DNA from: Blasia pusilla
Lineage: Eukaryota > Marchantiophyta > Marchantiopsida > Blasiales
Direction of reading: 5' to 3'
Length of the DNA: 64,000 nucleotides
NCBI GenBank assembly: GCA_050084515.1
Contig: CM114272.1
Span: forward strand, 21,018,001-21,082,000
Below, one piece after another: positions 1 to 10,584 of the stretch. How positions within the stretch are numbered: position 1 is the first letter of the stretch; each line of letters opens with the position of its first letter. The notes below the pieces were generated by a model that saw only the letters and a program-made list of their open reading frames with translations, was not told where the DNA came from and searched no databases. A program made the translations under genes and the position numbers.

Positions 1-512
1 CCTATGATCCCATGAACTATGAGTACTTTCGGAAGGTGTGACACTCTTATTCTCTTATGCAGAGTTTTTTCCCCGTTATTGCATCATGTGAATCACACTC
101 CTTCCTATGGGGGGCTGGTATTCTGGCAGGAGAGAGGAAGAGAGGAGAGTCTCTCTTCAAAAAAAAGGGCCAAATCCGCCTCCTCTCTTCAAAACTTTTT
201 GATATATTTGAAATTTTTGTTTGCTTTCAAATTCATGAAATCTTTAGATAAGAGTATGTAGTGGTCCACATTCGGGCCTTAAGAAACCTCCTTTTTCCAG
301 GAGGCAAAAAACAAGTAGACATCATAAGATCACTACAAAAAATTTCCATCACTCTCCACGTGAGCCCAAGTTTTTTCACATTGCCTGTCTCAGTCTACAG
401 TAAGTTGTGCCTAGGGCTTTTTTTTTTTAGGACCATTGGCAAATAATGTGACCAGAAGTAGCAATCTCATCTCAACACAAGAGACGATAATTAAACAACC
501 AGTGATCAGTCG

Positions 513-605
513 AGCAACTTGTCGGAGTCTGATGAGTTGCTTTCGGCCAAAAACATCCCAAAAAGAGTGGCGACTCAAACAACTTGTCGGAGTCCGACGG
601 TTTGC
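513..605. repeat. Two copies of the 27-bp palindrome (left outpost)
   Basis: Two imperfect copies of the palindrome that is massed at 3.46-4.48 kb lie at 513-540 and 579-605. Each has a left arm like GCAACTTGTCGG, a three-base centre and a right arm like CCGACGGTTTGC. They sit just downstream of the minus-strand ParB-like gene that ends at 619. They share family membership with the copies at 3.5-4.5, 6.8-7.1 and 8.83 kb. Confidence 0.7.
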
Positions 606-618
606 AACAAGAAGAAAC

Positions 619-1439
619 TTACGTGTTCATGGCATCCATGGCCATCTCCACCGTCGCCATATGATGAGGGTATGGATGAAGCACCACTGCCTTCATGCAA
701 AAATGTGCCTCCAAGGAGTTTGGGCGCTCCTCTGCAAACTTTGTCCACGCCATGAACCTGTGATTTCCATCCCATATGAAGAAATACAGGTTCCTCATCC
801 AGCTGAATTCCGTCCCCTCTATCGCCCTTCTGAATTTCTGATCTCTCATCCTCCAGAATGTGTCGAGCGATTCCAAGTCCTCCTCCGTAACCAACGCTTG
901 GGTTCCATGGTCATCGTAAGGCTGAACATAGAACGGAGGGAAGTTGTCGACGTAGGATGTTGTCGTCGCCGATTGTTTGAGCTTCGCAATATCCTCGTCA
1001 GACTGGATTTCACGGACAAACTCCATTGTCCGCAATCGGCAGAGTGGAATTCTCAGGGCGTCGTGGCCCTCCATCAGTGCCATCTGCTTTGCCACCTGTC
1101 ACAACGGGGACAAGATCAATAAGCTACACTGAATTGCCAATGAATTGCAACATGGACCTTCACATAATTCAAAAAACACAGATCCTCTCTTACCCGCTCG
1201 AAGATTGGGTCGGTGTCTTGGCCAGCCAACTGCTCTGAGATAGCATCTGGCAAGTCCACTGGAAACTCGTCGATCCAATAGAGGTCGATTTCTTCCGCCG
1301 GGCTTAGAGACAAGGATGATCGCTCTCCTGCTTCTTCAGCAATGTCCACCATCTTCACGCTGGCGGTCCTCATGACCTCATCGTCCGTGACTTGAACTTC
1401 GGCCATTTCCGCTATATTGATTGTGTGCCCGGACTTCAT
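619..1439 (-). CDS. Two-exon gene with ParB/sulfiredoxin-like DGNHR motif
   Basis: Exon 1 is 1439-1194 and exon 2 is 1095-619. The donor follows GAG CGG as GTAAGAG and the acceptor is GTGACAG, giving an in-frame protein of about 240 residues. The second half contains IWDGNHRFMAW. The DGNHR box resembles box II of the ParB N-terminal/sulfiredoxin fold, where it contacts nucleotide or DNA. A ParB-like role is inferred from that motif only, and substrate and pathway are unknown. The first part is acidic and has no domain I recognise. The start is the first ATG in exon 1; an upstream exon cannot be excluded. The gene is transcribed away from the MULE pseudogene and is flanked by the same palindromes, so it may be a passenger gene of that element rather than a host gene. 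No stop interrupts it. Confidence 0.5.
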
Positions 1440-3463
1440 CGGGGATATTTCCGCATCTCAACACTTTTGGTTGGACGGGCAGGGATTTCTTCAATGGCTA
1501 TTGCTTTTTCCCTCTGAGCTTTAGCCAATTATACTCTCCTCACCGACGCGTCCAGACGCTTCTTTTCTCGCTTTTTGTCGGCGATCCTTTTCTTCAAGGC
1601 CTACGACGCCTCAGCCTCTACGTTCTGTTTATCGAGCGCCTCTTGTACACGTTGTCGTGTCGAGAGTCTTTCTTCGAGCAAGGGCGGGCCTTCTAGATGC
1701 GGTCGATGCAAGGTGAACTCTCTAATAAGTTCTCCTTTTTCAATACAAAATTATGATGTACACTCTCCATTCTCTCACGACAGGTATCACAAATGGAAGT
1801 GCCGAGGCGATCACTTCTTCGTAACATCGGATCCCGAAATTCCTAACTATAAAATCCCTATAAACTATTTTACGTTTGTACACGAGGAAGATAGCACAAC
1901 TAGTGTTAAACCCTACTTGACCAGGCCTATTGACATCCATGGATCGCTATATAAGGACATACAAAGTACAATCCCATGTCCTTCCATATGTGACGATAGG
2001 AAGAATCACCGAGTTGGAGATTGCATGACTGGTTCATGAACGCCTCCAAAGTGATAAACTAAATAGCGAGTGAACCAGTGCCTATCTACAAAGAGTACCT
2101 TGACATGGTAAGGATTGAGGAAAGGAAAGTCGGGCACAGCTCGTGCTCCACCCCTATCCATGCTTGACACACATTCTCTACTCTCCTCAAGAATGGGTTT
2201 TGGCGGAGTTATTCTCCCAAGAGGGGTAATCCACTCTCATTGGGGAAGTAACAAGCCAAAACTTCCGCTATTTTAGTATGACTAAACTCCTCTACGGTGA
2301 CAAACCTCTCATCCCCACACACACACACACACCACTCTAGAAACCTCTCGAAGAATAGACCATGATCAAGTTACTCTCCCAAGAGGGGTGATCCACTCTC
2401 ATTGGAAGAGCAAGCAATCCCAAAGCCATACACTCAAGAGAGACACGAGAGACTCAAGATGTGGAATAGAAGATGATGAACCCTTGAAGGTCCCTCCTCT
2501 TTATATACTCACAAGGGATCCACAAGAGTACGAAATAGAGCTTATCTTATCTTGTGCCACATGGCTTCCTCTCAAAGCTTAGCCAATCACATTTTGACAC
2601 AAGTAGATTTCCTCTTATCTCTTCCAAAATATCCTCTTTTACCCACATGATATTTTCCAAATTATCCTAACTAACCTAGCCACCAACCAAGACTACTTTT
2701 GCTTTTCATTAAAGCAACTACTTTACTTTTATAAAGTCATCTTTTATTTATTACCTCCTTTTCCTAAAGTTGGGCCCGCATAAAAGAGGCATCATAAAGA
2801 GGTTTAAACATAAGAATCTCCTTTTCTAAGCCAATTTACTTAATACTAATGAAACTCTATCTAACACTTAATGACGAAGGAGTTTACACACTGGTTGATT
2901 TTACTATACGACAACGTTTTGCAAGAAGCTCCTGCTTGTGCATCTCGTTTCCCTTTCCCTCTCCTCGATTTCTTGCTGCCTTATCTCATTGGCCAAACCA
3001 GGCCTTGGAGATGGTGACACAGGAGTCCTCATGGACTTGGGAGTGAAGCTCCCAGCCTTGTTTGCTTGAGATTTTTTCCTCATCATTTTTCCCGGAAATG
3101 CCTCCACCTATATGCACGATGAATCGCTTGATGAGTCGCCTTGCTGATGTCAAGATGAGTTGCCTTGATGGGTTGCTCGAATCGTCTCGCGATCGTTCAG
3201 TCGAACCGTCTCTCAATCGTTCGCTCGAATAGTCTCGCGATCGCTCGCTTGTATCGTCTGGCGATGAGTCGTCGTGTAAAGCGCCCCTTGGTATCTGGTC
3301 AGCTGTTGCGCGGGAGAGCAATGGAGATCGCGAAATGAAAAACCGGAAATGAGCGATTTCTCCCCTGTTTATACTTTTCGAGGCGTTGGGCTGACCGTTG
3401 GGTCGCATCGTCCTTCCGACGGCGACGTGCCGGCCGTTACGGAAGTCCGGACGTGAAAAAAAA
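1440..3463. other. Non-coding stretch with a short direct duplication and (CA)n
   Basis: I see no supported gene here. A segment of about 37 bp containing CTCCCAAGAGGGGT and CCACTCTCATTGG occurs at 2207-2243 and again at 2368-2405. A short (CA)n run lies near 2316-2332. From about 3100 to 3260 the bases TCG, CGATCG and GTCTCGCGATCG recur at short intervals, giving a GC-rich lead-in to the palindrome array. Confidence 0.5.
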
Positions 3464-4480
3464 CAACCCGACGGCTTTGACGGGTTGCACGCTTCCCGAG
3501 GGTTCAAGGCATCCGTCCTCGTGGCAACCCGTCAAAGTCCGACAGGTTGCACGCCTCCACCGTCCTGGGACGAGAATGCGAGGTCCACGAGCAATCCGTC
3601 GGAGACCGACAGGTTGAGCGCCTCCGCCGTCTTCGGAAAAAACCGCGAGGAACCCGTCGGAGACCGACAAGTTGCGCGCCTCTGCCATCTTCGGACAAGA
3701 ACGGGAGGTACCTGCGCAACCAGTCGGAGACCGACAGGTTGCGCACCTCTGCCATCTTCGGACAAGAACAAGAGGTACCCGCGCAACTCGTCGGAGGCCG
3801 ACAGGTTGCACGCTTCCTTCATGTAAGCGAAACAAGGCAAGGCCCTTGCGCAACCACTCTGAGGGCGACGGGTTGCACGCCTCTCCGTCTTTGGGCAAGA
3901 AGGTGCGGCACCCGCTGAACTCGTCAAAAACAGACGGTTTGCACGCTTCCTTCATGTAAGTGTTACACCGTGAGATAATTGGGCAACCCATCTGATGCCG
4001 ACGAGTTGCGCGCCTCCGCCGTCTTTGGGCAAGAAGGCGCGATACCCGCGCAACTCGTCAGAGAGCGACGGGTTGCCAGCTTCGTTCATGTTTGCCTTAC
4101 AAGGTAAGGCAGAAGCGTGCAACCCGTCTAAAGCCGACGGGTTGCAGGCTTTGCTTAGCTTGGGTTAATAGTTGAGTTACTAAGGCAACCCGTCGGTTAT
4201 CGACAGGTTATCCCTCGGGAAACAATGCGACAACGTATTGTTCCGAGGAAACCCATTGCAATCCGACGGGTCACAAGATGTACCTTGAGTTGGACAATCC
4301 CGCAAAAACAAGCGATATCTTGTGTTTGATGCTAGCAAAATCGCCTCAAAAGATCTTCGGTCGGCAAGAAGGGGGTACCAACCCAACGGACTCCGACGGG
4401 TTCCAACAAAATGAAGTGTGCTTCGCAACCCACGTCTCTGCTTCCCAAATCCTATAACCCACCTGACTCCGACAGGTTGC
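3464..4480. repeat. Array of about 15 palindromic 27-bp repeats
   Basis: The consensus has a 12-base left arm GCAACCCGTCGG, a three-base centre (often AGA or AGT) and the complementary right arm CCGACGGGTTGC. Copies start near 3464, 3524, 3591, 3649, 3715, 3781, 3849, 3915, 3982, 4049, 4119, 4184, 4251, 4376 and 4455. The copy at 4119-4145 has perfect 10-bp arms. Starts are about 60-70 bases apart through most of the array. Spacers share phrases such as CTCTGCCATCTTCGGACAAGAA, so the unit is a tandem repeat of about 66 bp with a palindromic core. The array ends about 150 bases before the ATG at 4632 of the transposase-like gene. That position recalls subterminal transposase-binding repeats, but the role is inferred. 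Confidence 0.85.
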
Positions 4481-4631
4481 AACAAAATTGAATCCATTAT
4501 GTCAGAAAATTTCACCTACCAAACTTCATCTTGTCAGTCAAATTCTGTCAGGAGAATCTGAGTTCCTATTCACTATAAATAAAACATTCTCATTCTCATT
4601 CTCAATCTCCTCCCGTTGGAATCTTCTGGGA

Positions 4632-5277
4632 ATGGATAATTATGTGAAGCTCACTTGTGGCAGTCATCTAGCGGCCCTTCCTCAATCAGAAATTGTTCAA
4701 CCGCAAGCTCTTGAGTCTTTCATAGCAGTGGATGAAAATTTTCTCTCTGTTCGATTTCTTCTCCAAATTGGAACCATCTTTGTATCCAAGGATGTTAGGG
4801 TGGACGGTATGGAGGACATAATAGGTGATACAGTCCATCCAATGAATGCAGACTGTAAAGTATGGAATCTCCTACCTCTAGCAAATGGTCAATACAGAGT
4901 TTACGGCTTGCCCCTGAATTCCTATGTTTCCCAAGTAGACGGTCGAGAATTTCCTAGTGCACCGAGCTCTACGTTTGCAACTACTAGCTCAGTAGATCTG
5001 GCTTTGACTCCAACTTCACACGCTTGTACAATGTTGTTCTTCCTGAAGAGATTCCGGATGTTATCAACCTCAGTGGATCTGTCGGACACCAACCGGGCCC
5101 TCTTTCCGCCTACTCGTTCCTCTTGCGAGTATCAGGCAATAGTCTGCTTTCGTCTCTGGCCTTGAAAATGTTCAAGCACATTCTTGTGGACAAGTTGCCA
5201 CCCACATAAAATGGTAATTGCATTTTTGAGTTGCCTCCACTTGCTGCTCCTGCTCAAAAGAAAGATGGAGGACGCCT
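4632..5277 (+). pseudogene. N-terminal part of MULE-like gene, frameshifted
   Basis: An open frame starts at ATG 4632 (MDNYVKLTCGSHL) after a short leader downstream of the palindrome array. It reads to about 5030, where the plausible continuation moves to another frame (LPEEIPDVINLSGSVGH) and runs to a stop near 5209. A further shift is needed to enter the downstream transposase frame, which is closed by a TGA at 5277. I recognise no domain in this portion. It is assigned to the MULE-like gene because it is collinear, on the same strand and directly upstream. It could instead be a separate captured exon or include unrecognised introns. Confidence 0.4.
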
Positions 5278-6533
5278 GAAGGGTATGGACAAAAAGTCTG
5301 ATTGTCATCGATGGTGCAGGCTTCAACGGACTAGTGCTTCAATTCCAGATGATCCTTGGATTGTCTCTTGCCGCCAATGCGTTGGAGCCTTGGAGTGTAG
5401 AAGTCCAGCATGCCCGTATTAAGAGCGCAACAGGCGAGTCAATACGTCGCAATTCCCCCCCAAGAATGCAGAAACTCCATACGAGGTCGGTGCCACCATA
5501 TCGCCCGGAGGGCCATCGATGTCCTCATTGTCAGGCATCGCCCTTCTGCGTTGGAGCGTGTCTTGCATACATATTTTTCATTGTCCACGACTTGGGCTCC
5601 ACGTCAGAGTACACAAGGCGGGCAGTTCATGTTGGCTCCCACACTCATCCTGTGACCGATGCAATTCAGAGACACATCAAGGAGGATGTGGCGAAGAAAT
5701 TTGCCGAGGTCTACAGAAACTCTCCGGGTTCAAATCCCGGAGTAATCAAGCTCACAACAGCATCACAAATTTGTGAACAATTGCTTGGAATCCTTGGACA
5801 GGGCGAGATCACGGCGGCTGAGGAGAAACAACTCTGGGAAAATCTCGCATTTCTCGCTGATCCTGAATGCTTCCGGAATTTGTTGCGTCAAATACGGGTT
5901 TTGGATGGAAAGACGGCCGAAATGGATGCCATCGCCAGAATCAAGGCCAACTCCATATTTCCATTCATTCAGAGATGGCAGTTCATGGGCCAAGGAGGCG
6001 AGGGATCCATGGCCTATGTCTTCAAAATGTCAACCACAGGTCCGTCGAGTGGCCTCGATCTTATAGATCGAATGAGGGAAGGGGAAGATCTTTACGGCAG
6101 CTGGGTAAGCTTTGATATTTGCTACAGAGTCCTGAACAGATGGTTGATAATGGGTGCTCACGTTTATGACCATGTGGAGAAGGGACTCAAAACTATATTT
6201 GTCTGTGAAGTAAAGGCAGAAGACGTTGGCAGTTTGAAGATGTGCTGGTTACTCTTAAAGATGTGTTGGTTACTCTTATTGGAGGTGGTGAAGGAAAACA
6301 AAAGGCCACCTCCGGAAATTTATGGGTTCATGGCGGACAATGCACAACCTGGGTGGATTGCTATCCAGGAAGTGTTCTGGGGTGGAGAGGTTCAACCGAA
6401 GAGGGAAAGGTCGGATGCTTTCCATTGGCAACAGTCTGTGACCCGGTACACCAAATCTTGCATCAAGGAGAATAAGAGGAAAGAGCATGTCACTCTACTC
6501 CAACACTGCAAGGACAGAAAAACCTTGAAATAG
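5278..6533 (+). pseudogene. Mutator-like (MULE) transposase, catalytic region
   Basis: The frame runs open to a TAG ending at 6533. It contains a possible zinc-binding pair CPHC, then HTHPVTD followed by a helical segment. These resemble the N-terminal DNA-binding part of a lower-plant MULE transposase family. Next comes AHVYDHVEKGLKTIFVCEV, with GFMADNAQPGW further on, and SDAFHWQQSV. In MULE DDE transposases the middle Asp sits in such an MADxA segment and is followed by a C/H...H pair, here FHW. The assignment rests on these motifs and on the SWIM finger further downstream. An in-frame 21-base duplication at about 6237-6278 repeats KMCWLLL between the first and second catalytic blocks and would probably disturb the fold. 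The gene is probably dead, though introns could hide some of the breaks. Confidence 0.6.
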
Positions 6534-6782
6534 GCCATGGAATGCCAAGAAGAACTTCATGGGTGATGGAGGAAGCATGCGATTGAGGGGAAGTACAAAG
6601 AGTTGTGCTCTTGGTTGAGTTGGTGGATTGTACGTATGAGACAATGGAGAAACTTCATGCGGCAGGTGAGTTCACTATTTTGTCTTGTCAAGCTCACGCT
6701 AAGAATTGTTTGTAAAGTTGCAGCTCAAGTTGAGAAGCGTGGGAACTATAGGGATTTCAAACCGAAGAAACCCAGGAAGCTG

Positions 6783-7090
6783 TCGGATGCGACGGGTTGC
6801 CCGAGTGTGCAACCCGTCGGAAACCGACGCGTTGCATCCAGAATTTTGGTGCAACCCATATACAAGTATGCAAGTCGCATGTATACAAGGCCTACAAATA
6901 GTTCGACCCGGATGGGTTTTGGATGACTTGCACTTGGATCTTCCAGAGTGGCCAAAGGTTCTTCCAACCCGTCTGAATCCGACGGGTTGCAGTAGGTGGG
7001 TTTAGGGTTGCAACACGTCGGGACCCGACGGGTCGCAGAGTCGTTCATGGGATGCCTCGGCCTTGCAACCCGTCTGGTTCCGACATGTAG
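6783..7090. repeat. Second cluster of 27-bp palindromes
   Basis: Copies lie at 6809-6835, 6965-6989, 7010-7036 and 7065-7089, with a half copy near 6783-6800. The copy at 6965 has perfect 9-bp arms (CAACCCGTC and GACGGGTTG). The cluster falls between the catalytic and SWIM-containing parts of the MULE-like gene, probably in an intron or degenerate segment. Confidence 0.75.
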
Positions 7091-7247
7091 CTTATTTCTT
7101 TGACTCCTTAGCTATTTTCGTTCCCTTCTAACATTGTCGTCGTTGCAGGGATTGAACATTCATGAAAATGCCCTCTGCCCCAACACAAGTGGAGCATAAA
7201 GTGTTTATCCTCTTGGAGGTCGTCACAAGCATGCCAACGAATTTCAC

Positions 7248-7913
7248 TTGTGGAGGCATGCCAACAAGACCAGGCAAGAGCAATGCTGCTCTGATCTGCA
7301 AACATCCCATATCTTCCTCACAAAAGGCATATCAAAAGGAAGGGGGCCGTCGATCTACGAGCTCTATGTCGTATTTTGTGAGATCTCGGTGATGAAAAAT
7401 TGTATGTGGAAGCCTTCAACGGTGCGCGTGGAACTCCCCCTCGAGCAAGACGTACACATTGGTAGGGATATTCGTGGGCGGGTTTCAAGACATCCCATAC
7501 AGATGGTGGTAGAGCAGTCCGAGCGAGACTCGTGGAGACCAGATAAGTATCTTGACTTCAGGCATGTGAAGAGGCAGCATCGAGGAACGAATCCGGTGAT
7601 TGATTTGGATGAGGAAATTACGCCGCCCAGGTATTTGGGGACCCTGGATCGCTCCCAAATCCGTGATGGAGACCCTTTTCCAAAATCAGTAAATGTCTTA
7701 TTTCAAAAGCCCTCCGTTGTTGTAAGTTCGCAACATCCGGTCACTGGGGTGGTTCTACAATATGGGATTCCGGTAATGGAGGTGGATTGCAACCTAAAAC
7801 GGTGCCATATATCTCGGAGCAACCCAGGACATGGACCCACCTGTAGGGCAGGATCTGATGGCATTAGGAGAGCATACGGCACTTTCCTAAATAAGAACTG
7901 TACAAGGACTTGA
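7248..7913 (+). pseudogene. Unrecognised open segment inside the MULE-like gene
   Basis: A 221-residue open frame lies between the catalytic and SWIM parts on the same strand. It is rich in charged residues and contains VIDLDEEITPPRYLGTL. I recognise no domain. Its position suggests it is the linker region of the same transposase gene or a captured exon. It ends at a stop at 7913, about 60 bases before the SWIM-containing frame starts. Confidence 0.35.
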
Positions 7914-7976
7914 CGACCACTGCCTGGGTTTTGGGGACTCAAAACCTTTGATCATTTCACGAGGACCGGGGATCAA

Positions 7977-8651
7977 TTGAAGTACTTCTTCTGCCCAAAT
8001 GAATCTTGCGCTTTCCGAAAGTCTTATCCGGCTGCCATTGGAGCTCAGGGGAATACCCCCACGATTTGGCCCATCGCCGCAGGTACGAATTGCACTCAAG
8101 ACAAAGTGGACAATCTTACAAGTGCCGGTTTCAGACTCGTAGACGGGGGAAGTTCGGAGCATGTTCGCATTACAGAGACCTTCGCATTTCGTATTCAACC
8201 CAAGATTGATGTCAACATGTACCCGGAGAAGGTGGATGATCTCAATCCACTATTTCTGTTTGAGTCTAGAAATGGGGTGAAGAGAAACAGAATGTGTAGG
8301 CCAACGGTGGAGAGAGCAAAGCGAATTGCATCAGCTCGGGAGGCAAAATTGGAGATCATCGCCACAAAAGATGTCATGAGTGGCAATGGAATAGGAAGGA
8401 TGTATTGGGTCAGGAACAACACTGTAAATTCAAGTGTCATAGGGGTGTATGTGGTGCACATCTGTTGCTTTCCCACATGTTCATGTGATGACTTTGTCCG
8501 AAGAGAGACAAGTGGCAAAAGGTTTTTCCCTTGTAAGCACATGTACTATGTGTTGCTGGTAGTTTTAAGAGAGTCGGAGGTAGGAGTAGGAATCCACCAA
8601 CCAATTTTGTCCCTCAAAGAAGTGCGAAGTATTTTAAACAAACCACTTTGA
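7977..8651 (+). pseudogene. SWIM zinc finger C-terminal part of MULE-like gene
   Basis: This 224-residue frame contains CFPTCSCDDFVRRE and then FFPCKHMYYVLL. The CxC...CxH arrangement is the SWIM zinc finger that follows the catalytic domain in MULE transposases and FAR1-type proteins. The preceding segment (NGVKRNRMCRPTVERAKRIA) is basic and could bind DNA. The frame stops at 8651, soon after the finger, as expected for a transposase C-terminus. It is on the same strand as the catalytic region, about 1.4 kb downstream of it. Confidence 0.6.
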
Positions 8652-8826
8652 GGATGCAAACTGAGGTTTTAGATTGTACTTTCATTTTTCCAGAACCTTC
8701 ACTTTGAGCTTGAACTCTATTCAGCCCAGGGCAAATGATAGATTGTTTCGAACCTTGGATGGAAAAAGTGATTGGTTCCACACTTATGATTCCACTGATT
8801 TCAGTTTTATAAATTTTGTGCAATTT

Positions 8827-8853
8827 GCAACCGGTCGGACTCAGATGGGTTGC
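8827..8853. repeat. Right-most copy of the 27-bp palindrome
   Basis: A diverged copy reads GCAACCGGTCGG, then ACT, then CAGATGGGTTGC. It lies 176 bases past the stop of the SWIM-containing frame. No further copy was seen from 9 kb to the end of the window, so the palindrome family marks the extent of the MULE-like block. Confidence 0.65.
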
Positions 8854-8929
8854 CAAAATATGGAAGAGGAAAAAAAACTATGGGACTGCTTAATAACTCA
8901 GCAAAAAAGTGCAAAAAATTCACACAAAA

Positions 8930-10580
8930 ATGTTCCTCTCTTCAACCCAACGGAAACTCTCTTCAAATCATAGGAAACTCTCTTCAAAAAAAAGTATCTA
9001 TTTCGGTTGAAGGTAGTTTCCTCTCTCCTCTCTTCCTCTCTCCTCTCTCCTCTCTTCCTCTCTTCCTCTCTTCCTCTCCTCTTACCACACCTCCTTTCTA
9101 TGGATGAACATTTAGGGCTTTTACATGTTGACATGGTATTTCCCTGTTGAGTTTCATCAGTCTATCCTACCTATATCAAAGAATGTGATCTAACATGGTA
9201 TAGTTATTATCTGTCTTTGCTGTTTTATTATCCCTCGTGATTGCCCTTGCTGCCATTTGTGAATTTGATCCTACAGAGGTGCTTGTTTGCCACAATGCTC
9301 TCTCTGATGTATTGTTTGTCTATCCATGGATTTTGTAGCTTCATGTGGTGGACCTATTTTTGGACTGCTTAACGGAGCCTAGTGAGAAATTAGTGGAATT
9401 TGGTAAAGGTGGAATGTCCAATTGTTGTCCTAATGAGTGGAGACTACATACTCATTTTGATCTGTTAGTGATTGGGTTTGATGTCCACTTGTGCGGCCAT
9501 CATCTGACTCTCTATCTTATTAATACTCGAGACGTTATCGCTAGTAAGAGTGCTTTCATCTTCAAACGAATTCTGCTTAGTGACATGAATAGCTCTAGCA
9601 TGTGTGCAGATCTGACAAATGTTGCGGTGTTTGTAAGCAACGGGAGCATAGCTCTGCTTATCTCTTGTCTCTCAAGCCTTGTGGAGAATATGGTATGAAT
9701 AAGAATTTTGGATCTTAATGATCAGTTTTTGAGTACATCAGTGAGCAATACATCATTTTGCCTTCTCTCTTTAGAAGTATAATGGCATTTCACGAGTGGT
9801 ATTCCTTTCTCCTTAGCCAGGGAGTAGCGGGGATAGCTTTAGAGACGTATATTCCGAAGTATATCAGTTCATGATTAGATTCAAAACACTGGTGTTACTT
9901 TGCGATGATTGAAACCAGGTAAGTGGAGGCAAGCACGGAGAATAGGGAGAGAGTTGCTCCCGAACTTGCAAGAACTGGAGAGCTTCAATTTCTCCGGTAG
10001 TGGTGTAGACCTTTGATCTCATCGGCGGTGACCCGCGAGTAGGATGTGGTTTGGTAAACGTATCGTGCCATGGCGGTTGAGTTGGGAGCTCCACTCCATC
10101 TCGTGTGACGGGAAGATTGTATCTAGGGATTATGTCTTGAGATAAATGTTACATATCAATCTTCAACTTCACGCCCCTCAATAGTAGGTCTTGGGATACG
10201 ATTTGTAATTAGTAGCGATTGGGTCTACTTTAGATGTTGGTAGTGTGCTAGGCATCTCTTGAAACCGTGCTAATTTTGATGTAACATCTTACTTTTAAGA
10301 CACTCATATTCTGTTCTTTTTGCATTTCATCCCCTTGTAGTAGAGTTGCCATGTTGCTGGTTGTGTACGTGCCCTTCTTCCAAATTATATAATATGCTTA
10401 GGTGTATGCTTTAGTGATGCAATTCAAAATAGAAATGGACATCAAGATTTCAATAATTTAGATCCAATTACAAGGGAAAGATCTTTCAAAAGTCATTAAT
10501 AAACACATCAAAAACTCCGAAAATGAAATTTACATTCACTATCAATCCTATCAATATTATTGGTGCAACAAGCTTTCATT
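8930..10580. other. No recognised gene; pyrimidine tract and one unknown frame
   Basis: The phrase CTCTCTTCAA occurs three times between 8935 and 8990 and twice at 150-190, followed here by a CTCTTCC-rich tract up to about 9090. A 117-residue plus-strand frame at 9345-9698 has no domain I know and no supporting splice or start context. The rest shows nothing I can name. Confidence 0.4.
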
Positions 10581-10584
10581 CCTA

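Noticed and set aside
334-350. CACTACAAAAAATTTCC as the left terminus of a CACTA element covering 0.3-9 kb
   Set aside because: No matching right end (TTTTTTGTAGTG) was seen up to 10.5 kb, and the encoded transposase is MULE-like, not CACTA-like.
3398-3991. Overlapping long open frames on both strands (for example plus 3398-3826 and minus 3991-3437)
   Set aside because: They are translations of the GC-rich palindrome array; both strands give the same repeated SETDRL or SVSDGL-like phrases because the repeat is palindromic. No domain and no coding context.
3464-4480. CRISPR-like array
   Set aside because: The repeat is diverged and palindromic, the spacers are themselves related, and the surroundings are a plant transposon with no cas genes.
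5724-5740. tRNA T-arm-like CCGGGTTCAAATCCCGG
   Set aside because: It lies inside the transposase reading frame and no D-arm, anticodon arm or acceptor partner can be folded around it, so it looks coincidental.
100-9110. Terminal inverted repeats of the MULE block formed by GGAGAGAGGAAGAGAGG (about 130-150) and CCTCTCTTCCTCTCTCC (about 9015-9090)
   Set aside because: Match is confined to simple purine/pyrimidine runs; flanking sequence aligns poorly and no target duplication is visible.
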